Of a stretch of 31,058 nt of DNA, positions 16,019-23,238 are shown piece after piece (the stretch's first letter is position 1; each line of letters opens with the position of its first letter). This DNA comes from an uncultured Bacteroidaceae bacterium (GTDB lineage: Bacteria > Bacteroidota > Bacteroidia > Bacteroidales > Bacteroidaceae), in NCBI GenBank assembly GCA_934426255.1, contig CAKRYD010000028.1:1-31058 (forward strand). Reading direction: 5' to 3'. The translations under genes were made by a program, and so were the position numbers. Under the pieces are notes generated by a model. The model did no database searches and was not told where the DNA came from. It saw nothing but the letters and a program-made list of their open reading frames with translations.

Positions 16019-17923
16019 TCAGTTAAGATATACAAAGCCTTGTCTCAGGTTGATTTCTCCATCATCCATGAGCCATTGCATGGCTTGTGAAAGGATATCA
16101 GAGGCAAAAGGCAATGCGTGGAGTTCTGAAAAGGTGTGGGGCTTGTTGTCGGAAAGCAGCTGTGCAATGCCTTCGGCGGCATGTTCTATTTCTTTTCGCA
16201 GTATCTCGGGATGATGGTGCAGCCTGCAAATGTCGCAGATGCCGCAGTCCTGCTTCTGCCATTCACCGAAATAATCCAGTAAAATGCGGCTTCTGCATTC
16301 GTTGTCTGACTCAATGTAGTGTAGCATGGCGGCAATGCGGGTTTCGTAATCGGCCTTTCGGTCCTCGTAGATGTCCTTGTTTAATACAATTTCTGAAGTC
16401 TCTACGCGTCTTGTTGTGTATGTGATGTGCGGAACCATTTTGCGCGGCACATAGTGCAGGATGCGTTGTTGATTGAGTGCTTTCAGTAAGGTATATACCA
16501 GTTCCGAATCAAAGCCGGTGGCGTTGGCCAATGATTTCTCTTCGATGGTGACGTATTGGCTGAACAGACCACTGTACAATCGCAGAATGGCCTTTAGCAA
16601 CGTGTCGAGTTGTCCCGAAAGTCGGTCCAACCTGTATAGTTCATCCCGGCCGAGGAGAAACATGATTCTTGATTGGTTGTCGCTTTTGTCGCGAAATGAA
16701 AGGTAGTTGGCGCGTGTAAGCAGCCCAAGGGCGCTTTCGAGCTGTATGGGAAAGTAGTGGAATTTTTGGCAGAAGTCACTTTCATTGAATTCGTAAGTGA
16801 CATTATACCCGTCGCCGACAGCCAGTTGATAGTAGCAGGCCATGTCCTCATAGACATTCCGGATGTATTCGATGGAAGGGAAGTTCTCGTTGGTCCGCTT
16901 GCGCAGTTGTATGCTGTCACTCTTGTTGTATAGAAGTATGGCCTTGGCGGGCTTTCCGTCGCGTCCTGCTCGTCCGGCTTCCTGAAAGTAGGCTTCCATG
17001 GAGTCGGGCACGTCAAGGTGTATGACCAGTCTTACGTCGCTTTTGTCGATGCCCATGCCAAAGGCATTTGTGGCTACTATGACTCTTATGTCGCCTTTTT
17101 GCCAAAACGACTGGCGCAAGTCCTTGTCTGTATTTTCTAATCCGGCATGGTAGTGTATGGATGAAATGCCATTGTCGTTGAGCCAACGCGCAGCTTCGCG
17201 GGTGCGGTCTCTGTTTCGTGTGTACACAATGGCAGCTCCGCTGTTGTTTTTCAGGATATTGAGCAGTTCTCTTGGTTTGTCTTCCGTGTGTTGTACGATA
17301 TATGCCAGGTTCTTCCGTTCAAAGCTTGTGCGTATGATGTTGTCTTGGGGAAAGCCGAGCTGCTTCTGTATGTCGGCTGCGACTTTTGGTGTGGCTGTTG
17401 CCGTCAAGGCCAGTACGGGGCAGTGGGGCAGCAGTTTTCTGATGTTGGCAATCTCCAGATATGAGGGGCGGAAGTCGTAGCCCCATTGTGAAATGCAGTG
17501 GGCTTCGTCTACGGTGATGAAGCTCACGTGCATGTGGGCAAGTTTGGTGATGAACAGTTCCGACTTTAATCTCTCAGGAGATACGTACAAGAACTTGTAA
17601 TCTCCGAAGATGCAGTTTTCCAGAGCGGCGAGGATGTAGTCTCTTGTCATTCCGCTGTAGATGGCGGTTGCTTTTATTCCCATTGAGCGAAGTTTCTCAA
17701 CCTGGTCTTTCATCAGCGCGATGAGGGGTGTGATGACCAGACAAAGTCCCTTTTGCGACAAGGCAGGCACTTGGAAAGTGACTGATTTTCCTCCGCCGGT
17801 TGGCATCAGTCCCAGTGTGTCTTTGCCGCTTCCGATGCTTTGTATTATGTCAAGTTGAATGCTGCGGAAGCTGTCATAGCCCCAATATTTGTGAAGTATC
17901 TGGATATAGTCGGGGCGTTGCAT
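16019..17923 (-). CDS. recQ: ATP-dependent DNA helicase RecQ
   Basis: A 634-residue RecQ-family 3'-5' helicase for recombinational repair. Domain 1 contains the Q-motif region (YWGYDSFRSIQ), Walker A MPTGGGKS (K46), ITPLIALMKDQ, the DEAH box (139-142, VDEAHCISQWGYDFRPSY) and LTATAT. Domain 2 carries IVYTRNRD, HAGL, VATNAFGMGIDKSDVRLVIH and the arginine-finger region EAGRAGRDGKPA. The zinc-binding/RQC part has four cysteines (ECRSRIL, then CGICDIC). About 70 residues follow with a winged-helix-like end. A classical HRDC domain is not evident, as in other short RecQs. It starts 1 nt after the recJ stop, so the two form one operon. Confidence 0.95.
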   Translation of the reverse strand: MQRPDYIQILHKYWGYDSFRSIQLDIIQSIGSGKDTLGLMPTGGGKSVTFQVPALSQKGLCLVITPLIALMKDQVEKLRSMGIKATAIYSGMTRDYILAALENCIFGDYKFLYVSPERLKSELFITKLAHMHVSFITVDEAHCISQWGYDFRPSYLEIANIRKLLPHCPVLALTATATPKVAADIQKQLGFPQDNIIRTSFERKNLAYIVQHTEDKPRELLNILKNNSGAAIVYTRNRDRTREAARWLNDNGISSIHYHAGLENTDKDLRQSFWQKGDIRVIVATNAFGMGIDKSDVRLVIHLDVPDSMEAYFQEAGRAGRDGKPAKAILLYNKSDSIQLRKRTNENFPSIEYIRNVYEDMACYYQLAVGDGYNVTYEFNESDFCQKFHYFPIQLESALGLLTRANYLSFRDKSDNQSRIMFLLGRDELYRLDRLSGQLDTLLKAILRLYSGLFSQYVTIEEKSLANATGFDSELVYTLLKALNQQRILHYVPRKMVPHITYTTRRVETSEIVLNKDIYEDRKADYETRIAAMLHYIESDNECRSRILLDYFGEWQKQDCGICDICRLHHHPEILRKEIEHAAEGIAQLLSDNKPHTFSELHALPFASDILSQAMQWLMDDGEINLRQGFVYLN

Positions 17924-17924
17924 T

Positions 17925-19658
17925 CTATTCTTCTTCCTTTTTCATGGGCTTGATGTCTTCTATCTGAAGTTGCACGTCGCCTTGCTTGTAGGTGTTTTCC
18001 TCTATATAATAGCAGATGTTGAAGGCTCTTTTGGTTTTGATATACCTTACGTGTGAGCTTAGTCCGAAGGCTATGCCGCTCATGATGTTGTTTGATTTGT
18101 TGTCGACGAGTTCCAGCTTGATGTGTTCCTGGCCTCTTCCGACTACTTTGCTTGTGCCATAGTCGTATACGTTGCAGGTGCAGAAGAGTGGTTTTGGGTT
18201 ACCCGGGCCGAAGGGGGCAAAGTGTTTTAGCTCGTGGAAGAAACGCTTTGTGATGTCGCGGAAGTCGATTTTGGCATCGATGTCAAGTGTAGGTACGGTT
18301 TGTTCTTCCGTGATGTGTGCCTCGACATATAGTTCAAAACGTCTGGAAAATTCCTTGATGTTTTCTTCTTTCAGCGACAGTCCTACGGCATAGGTGTGTC
18401 CGCCGAAGTTTTCTAACAGGTCACGGCAGCTTTCGATGGCCGAGTAGATGTCGAAGCCTGCTACTGAGCGTGCCGAACCGGTGACGATGCCGGCTTCGTC
18501 GATGGCCATGACCACTGTGGGACGGTAGTAGAGTTCGGTGAGGCGCGATGCCACGATGCCAATGACTCCCTTGTGCCATGATTCGTTGTAGACCACGATG
18601 GAACGGTGTTTGTCCAGGTCTTTCATGTTGTCGACAATGCGGTTGGCTTCTTCTGTCATTTGTTTGTCGATGTCTTTCCGTGCTTCGTTGTAGGTGTTGA
18701 TGGTGTTGGCTTTTTCGATGGCTGTCTTCAAGTCGTTTTCAATGAGCAGCTCTATGGTTTCTCTGCCGTCTCTGATGCGTCCCGAAGCATTGATGCGTGG
18801 TCCCATGCGGAAGATAACATCGTTCATTGTGATTTCCTTGTCTTCCAGTCCGCAGATGCTGATGATGGCTTGCATGCCTGTGCTTGGGCTGGTGTTGAGT
18901 CGTTTCAGTCCGTGATAGGCCAAGATTCTGTTTTCACCGCGTATGGGCACGATGTCGGCTGCGATGCTTACGGCGCACAGTTCCAACAGGGGAATGAGCT
19001 TGTTGAATTCTATGCCGTTGTTTTGTGCGAATGCCTGCATCAGTTTAAAGCCTATGCCGCAGCCCGACAGGTCGGAATAGGGGTAGGTCTCGTCTTTGCG
19101 CTTGGGGTCGAGTATGGCATAGGCGGGCGGCAGCTTGGCATCCGGCACATGGTGGTCACAGATGATAAAGTCTATGCCCTTGTCTTTGGCATAGGCTATC
19201 TCGTCGATGGCTTTTATGCCGCAGTCCAATATGATGATAACTTTGACTCCTAATGTGTAAGCTCTGTCGATGCTCTTGATGGAGATGCCGTAACCGTCTT
19301 CTTGTCGGTCGGGGATAAAATAGTCTACGTTGGGATAGATGTCGTGCAGGAACTTGTATACCAGCGTAACTGCCGTGCATCCGTCTACGTCGTAGTCGCC
19401 GCATACCATTATTTTCTGTTTTTGCGCTATGGCATTGTTCAGACGTTTTACTGCGGCATCCATGTCCTTGATCATGAATGGGTCGTACAGATCACTCAAC
19501 TGAGGATGGAAAAAACGGTTGGCATCCCGGGCGGTGGTAATGCCGCGCCGCAGAAGCAACAATCCCAATATGGGACTGATTCCCACCTCGGTTGCCAGTT
19601 CTTTAGCTGCTTCCTTTGTTTCCGGCGTAGGAGGTTGATACTTCCATTTGTGATTCAT
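17925..19658 (-). CDS. recJ: Single-stranded-DNA-specific exonuclease RecJ
   Basis: A 577-residue 5'-3' ssDNA exonuclease. The DHH-family metal site is clear: GDYDVDG (D88, D90, D92), ILDCGIKA, and the DHH triad at 168-170 (ICDHHVPDA), then LSGCGIGFKLMQ. DHHA1 motifs follow: RMGPRINASGRIRDG, WHKGVIGIVASRL and the nucleic-acid-binding GGHTYAVGLSL. The C-terminus (about 460-577) is an OB-like domain (FAPFGPGNPKPLF). RecJ resects ends and RecQ unwinds ahead of it in RecF-type repair, so the recJ-recQ arrangement is functionally coherent. No clear TAnnTTTG promoter was found in the 257 nt upstream, although inverted repeats are present there. Confidence 0.95.
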   Translation of the reverse strand: MNHKWKYQPPTPETKEAAKELATEVGISPILGLLLLRRGITTARDANRFFHPQLSDLYDPFMIKDMDAAVKRLNNAIAQKQKIMVCGDYDVDGCTAVTLVYKFLHDIYPNVDYFIPDRQEDGYGISIKSIDRAYTLGVKVIIILDCGIKAIDEIAYAKDKGIDFIICDHHVPDAKLPPAYAILDPKRKDETYPYSDLSGCGIGFKLMQAFAQNNGIEFNKLIPLLELCAVSIAADIVPIRGENRILAYHGLKRLNTSPSTGMQAIISICGLEDKEITMNDVIFRMGPRINASGRIRDGRETIELLIENDLKTAIEKANTINTYNEARKDIDKQMTEEANRIVDNMKDLDKHRSIVVYNESWHKGVIGIVASRLTELYYRPTVVMAIDEAGIVTGSARSVAGFDIYSAIESCRDLLENFGGHTYAVGLSLKEENIKEFSRRFELYVEAHITEEQTVPTLDIDAKIDFRDITKRFFHELKHFAPFGPGNPKPLFCTCNVYDYGTSKVVGRGQEHIKLELVDNKSNNIMSGIAFGLSSHVRYIKTKRAFNICYYIEENTYKQGDVQLQIEDIKPMKKEEE

Positions 19659-19746
19659 TATATGTCATTATTTTTATTTCTATGAGGGCGGCTGTGTGAC
19701 TTCTGTACAACCGTAAACGGTACTTTTCGACTTCATATAAGGACTA

Positions 19747-19770
19747 CTGACAAACAGGTCTGGTTGTCAG
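19747..19770. repeat. Operator-like inverted repeat upstream of recJ
   Basis: CTGACAAACAG (19747-19757) faces CTGGTTGTCAG (19760-19770), an 11-bp inverted repeat with one mismatch and a 2-nt centre. It is about 90 nt before the recJ start. A smaller palindrome, ACCGTAAACGGT, lies nearer the gene at 19710-19721. Both could be regulator sites or short RNA hairpins. Confidence 0.4.
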
Positions 19771-19843
19771 TTGCTTAATATGCCGATACCTTGGCGATGC
19801 AGACGTGAGTGGCATGCGCCTGATTTGACACGTAAAGTTAGGG

Positions 19844-19881
19844 AAAAAAAAGCAGTAAAGCCGGTTGCCTGCTGCTTTTTT
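19844..19881 (-). terminator. Bidirectional intrinsic terminator after the AraC-type regulator
   Basis: AAAAAAGCAG (19846-19855) and CTGCTTTTTT (19872-19881) form a stem with A/T runs on both sides. Read on the minus strand, it ends in a run of eight T after the AraC gene stop at 19916. Confidence 0.75.
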
Positions 19882-19915
19882 GAGAGCGCATTGTTAAATA
19901 GTAAGAATGATTTTC

Positions 19916-21076
19916 CTATTTCCGGGGTGGATCCTGATAGTCTTGCAGGCGCTTTTTTCTCCATTCTATTGGTGGTTCTGACGTGATTTGTTTGAACCAA
20001 CGTGAGAAGTTGTAGCTTTGGGCGAAGCCTACTTTGTGGGCTATTTCGTCTATTGTCATCTCGGGGTATTCCGAGAGGTATTCTTTGGAGCGTTCTATCC
20101 GCAGGCTGTTGAGCCAGTTTTGGAAGTTGATGCCCAAGTGCTTGTTAAGGTAGGACGAGAGGTAGTTGCGATTGGTTCCCATGTCATAGGCCGCATCGGT
20201 CAGGGTGATGCCCGATTTGCAATAGCCTTCGTTGTTGATCCATTCGGTGATGAGCGGTTCGACCTTTTCGTATTGCTTGCCCGCTGCTGCCGCAGTCTTT
20301 TCCTCTGTTCCTGTGTCTTTTTCGCTCTCGGCAAGCAGTTTCTCGGTTTCTGCCTTTGCTTTTCGTGCCTCTTCGATGTAGAAGTAATAAGGAAAGTAGT
20401 TGAGGAGCCGGATGGCAAGATATGAGTATAGTATGAGGGTGATTGCTTGTTCCGGGCAGTTGAAATGGGGGAAGTGGAAGTTGATTAAGTTCACTATGTC
20501 GAGTGTGATAATCATTATAAGGATGTTGCGTATCCACTGGAAGCCCTTTGTTCCGCTGTAGTAGTCTTGCAGGACGTTGACGCATTCACGGTATTTTTTC
20601 AGGCATATCAATGTCATCCATGCCACTTGTACCATATATAATATGGAAATGGTCAATTCCACTGTGCCGCGCCATGACGGAAAGGATGCCGGCAGGGCTC
20701 CCATCAGTATTGTTGCCGGATACAGCCATTTGGCATTGCGCAGGAACCGGCGTCGGTCGCGTTTGTGCGGATGGAGTATCAGCAGGTAGGCATAGGCGTT
20801 GAGCCATGCATGTGTGAGACTTACCATCAGGGATAGGTAGATACGGTTGTAGTCTTTTCCCCAATTGGAAAGGCTTGAAAGGTATGGCGTGAAAATGGCC
20901 GACAATCCTAATAATAGGTAGGCGCATCCAAACATGCTGATGCTCGTACGATAGTTCTCGCTTTTGTATTTATTGGGTATGTGTACGAATGACAATGCCA
21001 TGCCCAAAGTCAGAAAAAAGGTGGCATAGACTATCAAGCTTGTGTTCAAATCGCCGCAAAGAGAGATTTTATTCAT
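19916..21076 (-). CDS. Membrane-anchored AraC-type transcriptional regulator
   Basis: 386 residues. The N-terminal half (about 10-225) is a multi-helix membrane domain with six or seven hydrophobic segments (LIVYATFFLTLGMALSFV, SMFGCAYLLLGLSAIF, LTHAWLNAYAYLLIL, LYPATILMGAL, ILYMVQVAWMTLIC, ILIMIITLDIVNLI, AITLILYSYLAIRL). A charged coiled linker (EEARKAKAETEKLLAESEKD) follows. The C-terminal AraC domain (about 275-380) has two helix-turn-helices (GITLTDAAYDMGTNRNYLSS and MTIDEIAHKVGFAQSYNFSR, ending WFKQITSEPPIEWRKK). It probably senses a signal at or in the membrane. The upstream ATG at 21097 is rejected because the -7 element lies inside that extension; ATG 21076 is used. No target operon is obvious. 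Confidence 0.88.
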   Translation of the reverse strand: MNKISLCGDLNTSLIVYATFFLTLGMALSFVHIPNKYKSENYRTSISMFGCAYLLLGLSAIFTPYLSSLSNWGKDYNRIYLSLMVSLTHAWLNAYAYLLILHPHKRDRRRFLRNAKWLYPATILMGALPASFPSWRGTVELTISILYMVQVAWMTLICLKKYRECVNVLQDYYSGTKGFQWIRNILIMIITLDIVNLINFHFPHFNCPEQAITLILYSYLAIRLLNYFPYYFYIEEARKAKAETEKLLAESEKDTGTEEKTAAAAGKQYEKVEPLITEWINNEGYCKSGITLTDAAYDMGTNRNYLSSYLNKHLGINFQNWLNSLRIERSKEYLSEYPEMTIDEIAHKVGFAQSYNFSRWFKQITSEPPIEWRKKRLQDYQDPPRK

Positions 21077-21080
21077 GCTG

Positions 21081-21088
21081 CAAAGGTA
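21081..21088 (-). promoter_or_regulatory. -7 element (TACCTTTG) directly before the AraC-type gene
   Basis: Read on the minus strand, TACCTTTG ends 4 nt before the ATG at 21076. With Bacteroidetes spacing, transcription would start at or next to the A of the start codon, giving a leaderless mRNA. No good -33 TTTG was found. Confidence 0.5.
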
Positions 21089-21277
21089 TAAAAACATTTT
21101 TGTTTACTTTGTGCTTGCTGTGATTTTATGGGCGGCAATGCCGTTTATGAGGAACGTTTTTCATGTTTTTGTCATATGAGTGATGATGAATGCATGACAA
21201 AGTGTTAAATACACGCTTTTTACGTTTGTGTGTGCTGCAATTTTACCGTTGAACAAATAGGTGGTGCTAATATTGCA

Positions 21278-21490
21278 TCCGTAAACTTTGGCCTAAAAGC
21301 GATTTGAGCTTCAACAAAGGCTTTGGAGGTGCTGTTATTTTTTCAGCACAGGTCAGAGGATGAAAAGGCATTTATTTCCCCCTGTGAGCCTTTTCATGTG
21401 TGCCGGGAACCATTGATGTCTTAGTGTGTGTGATCGAATGATTGCTATTGAGTGTGGCAATCTGAATTTGGTTCCCGGCTTTATTTGAAC
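21278..21490 (+). ncRNA. Candidate structured small RNA, about 210 nt, four hairpins
   Basis: There is no ORF here. Instead four hairpins follow in order. H1: CTTTG/CAAAG (21286-21290 with 21315-21319) enclosing AAGC/GCTT. H2: GTGCTG/CAGCAC (21329-21334 with 21344-21349). H3: a perfect 10-bp stem ATGAAAAGGC/GCCTTTTCAT (21360-21369 with 21388-21397). H4: a perfect 11-bp stem GCCGGGAACCA/TGGTTCCCGGC (21402-21412 with 21469-21479) containing an inner hairpin GATTGC/GCAATC, followed by TTTATTTG like a terminator. CACAGG (21347-21352) can also pair with CCTGTG (21381-21386) in the H3 loop, which would compete with H2. A weak -7 element, TAATATTG (21268-21275), precedes it. No known RNA class was recognised. 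Confidence 0.45.
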
Positions 21491-21561
21491 TTTCCGATAA
21501 CGACAATAAAGCGTATGTAATTAATGCAAGGCTGATATGTTACTGTAGATGTTGATGCGAC

Positions 21562-21595
21562 AAGAGCCGGTTCCGCGTTGCGGAATCCGGCTCTT
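21562..21595. terminator. Strong isolated hairpin
   Basis: AAGAGCCGGTTCCGC (21562-21576) pairs with 21580-21595 with one bulged base and a 3-nt loop; TTGAAT follows on the plus strand. It lies between the candidate RNA and the 23-bp repeat array. It could be a second terminator for plus-strand transcription or the 3' end of peptidase read-through on the minus strand. Confidence 0.5.
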
Positions 21596-21669
21596 TGAAT
21601 ATTATGTGTGCTATGAGGTTGAAACGGCTAACAATCGAGTGAAAGGGCGATTTAATACCTTTCTGATGC

Positions 21670-21959
21670 GATCTATACACATTGCAGGCTACGATCTATA
21701 CACATCGCAGGTTACGATCTATACACATTGCAGGCTACGATCTATACACATCGCAGGTTACGATCTGTACACATCGCAGGTTACGATCTGTACACATTGC
21801 AGGCTACGATCTATACACATCGCAGGTTACGATCTGTACACATCGCAGGTTACGATCTGTACACATTGCAGGCTACGATCTGTACACATTGCAGGCTACG
21901 ATCTGTACACATCGCACGCACAAACTGTACACATCGCACGTGCAACATGTACAGATCGT
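21670..21959. repeat. Array of 23-bp direct repeats closed by an inverted unit
   Basis: Ten uninterrupted 23-bp units run from 21670 to 21899, each beginning GATCTRTACACAT and ending GCAGGYTAC. Two unit types exist in which positions 14 and 20 change together (T with C, or C with T). The order is alternating, then irregular. Two degenerate units follow (21900-21945), then an inverted partial unit (21941-21959, ATGTACAGATCGT) facing the array across a GCACGTGC palindrome. There are no spacers. The array begins about 20 nt before the degenerate 3' flank and ends about 20 nt past the stop codon of the C1 peptidase gene, so it lies in that gene's 3' region. Every regular unit contains GATC. The period is about two helical turns. 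Confidence 0.9.
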
Positions 21960-21978
21960 TTATGCAGACTTTCCGGGT

Positions 21979-23202
21979 CTATCGGTCAAGTCCCAGTTTC
22001 TTGGCTATTTTCTTGGGGATGGCGTTCTTGTTGATAAGAATGTTCATGGTTTTGTAGGCCACGTATGCCTTTGATATATAGGCTTTACCGTGATAGCGAC
22101 CATAGTTGCCCCAACTGTTTTTCATCATGAAATATTCTTTGCCGTTCTGGTCTTTTGACAGTCCGTAGATAATCATTCCATGGTCGTCTGTGGTGGTCCA
22201 GTTGTCGTAAGCCTCCTGACGCAGTTGCGGGGTGATGGTCAATTCACCCTTAACATCCTTTTCGGCCTGCTCTTTGTTAGTAGAGATTGACCCTATCCAT
22301 TTAGCCTGGTCAGAGCCTGTTGCGTCGTTGTCGGTGGTTTTGGACGGCACGAGTGCAATGCCTTCATGGTCACCTCCGGCACGTGCAAAGTCGGTTTCGC
22401 TCACGTCGGCTCCCCATGCAAAGGTGTAGCCATTGCGGACAGCACTTTCCATGGTTTCCATAAATTCGTCGAGTGGCAGGTTGTAGCTGTGGGCCCAGCG
22501 CCAGTTGTCTTGCACTTCAATGGCAAAACTTGTGTAGTAGGGATGATGAGTAAAGGATGTGAGGCTTACATAATCGTCGGGGTTCAGTCCCAGACTTTCG
22601 GCAAAGCTCTTGGGGGTGTAGGTCTTGCCTTCATAGGTAAATGTTTCGGGTTCTTTGCCGATATAGGCATCATAGATGCCCGAAAGTCCCTGTTTCCATG
22701 CCGGGGAAAGCTTTTTGAGCTTGCTTTTTGCAATGGCTTCTACGTAGGCGGTGCTCACTGCATCGAGCTCGTTGTGATTGAACAGTGTGTCGCCATAGAG
22801 AGTGCCGGGTCGCGGCATGGCATCTTCGGGGCATATACCGTAGTTTTTCAGACAGTAGATGGCGTCATAGAAACTTCCGCCTTGTGAAAAGGAGATGTCG
22901 CCATGCATGCGTACGGCTGCTTCAGCTCTGTCCATGTATGTCTTGCGTACCAGGAAGGCTTCACAGAGGTCGTAGGTCTTTTTCTTGGTGCGCAGCAGTT
23001 CGGACTCAAGGAATCCCAATGACGAGAATGCCCAGCAGGTACCCGAACGGTTCTGGTTCTTGATGGAGGTGATGGGATTTTCGATGACTACGGTAAACTG
23101 GTAGTCGCTTTTGGTGTCTGTCTTGTTGTCGTCGGCATAGGCGGCATGGCCCATGAGCAACGCGGCAGCAAGGAGTGCTGTTTTTGGTAGTGTGATTGTC
23201 AT
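21979..23202 (-). CDS. Secreted C1-family cysteine peptidase (bleomycin-hydrolase-like aminopeptidase)
   Basis: 407 residues. A signal peptide (about 1-23, ALLAAALLMGHAAYA) sends it to the periplasm or outside. The papain-fold catalytic set is complete: Cys56 in NRSGTCWAFSS, His341 in TTDDHGMIIYG and Asn362 in MMKNSWGNYG. The insertion pattern and the long middle segment resemble peptidase family C1B (bleomycin hydrolase/aminopeptidase C) rather than classical papain. Those cytosolic enzymes lack signal peptides, so this is an exported version as found in other Bacteroidales. It lies 36 nt downstream of an Xaa-Pro aminopeptidase gene on the same strand, suggesting joint peptide breakdown. The C-terminus (KKIAKKLGLDR) is basic and lacks an obvious sorting signal. 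Confidence 0.9.
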   Translation of the reverse strand: MTITLPKTALLAAALLMGHAAYADDNKTDTKSDYQFTVVIENPITSIKNQNRSGTCWAFSSLGFLESELLRTKKKTYDLCEAFLVRKTYMDRAEAAVRMHGDISFSQGGSFYDAIYCLKNYGICPEDAMPRPGTLYGDTLFNHNELDAVSTAYVEAIAKSKLKKLSPAWKQGLSGIYDAYIGKEPETFTYEGKTYTPKSFAESLGLNPDDYVSLTSFTHHPYYTSFAIEVQDNWRWAHSYNLPLDEFMETMESAVRNGYTFAWGADVSETDFARAGGDHEGIALVPSKTTDNDATGSDQAKWIGSISTNKEQAEKDVKGELTITPQLRQEAYDNWTTTDDHGMIIYGLSKDQNGKEYFMMKNSWGNYGRYHGKAYISKAYVAYKTMNILINKNAIPKKIAKKLGLDR

Positions 23203-23238
23203 ATTGCTATCAAAGTGGTTGAATTGAATGATATCTTG

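Noticed and set aside
18606..19253. Plus-strand frame of 215 codons antisense to recJ
   Set aside because: Shadow of the recJ codons; the translation is rich in aromatic and glycine residues without domain signs.
19771..19986. Plus-strand frame between recJ and the AraC-type gene
   Set aside because: It reads through the bidirectional terminator and into the antisense of the regulator; no protein features.
21278..21490. Riboswitch for a downstream gene
   Set aside because: No plus-strand gene follows within reach, and on the minus strand the regulator gene has its own promoter after this element; a free RNA is more likely.
21670..21830. Chromosomal origin with DnaA boxes
   Set aside because: CTATACACA differs from the strict box, only five units carry it, and no dnaA, dnaN or AT-rich unwinding stretch is next to it; kept only as a hypothesis in the array finding.
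21670..21959. Possible CRISPR array
   Set aside because: Units follow each other without spacers, and no cas genes are present.
21549..22034. Plus-strand open frame of 161 codons across the 23-bp repeats
   Set aside because: The repeat unit has no stops on the plus strand, so all three frames are open there. The frame has no recognisable domain, no good promoter and runs antisense into the peptidase gene.
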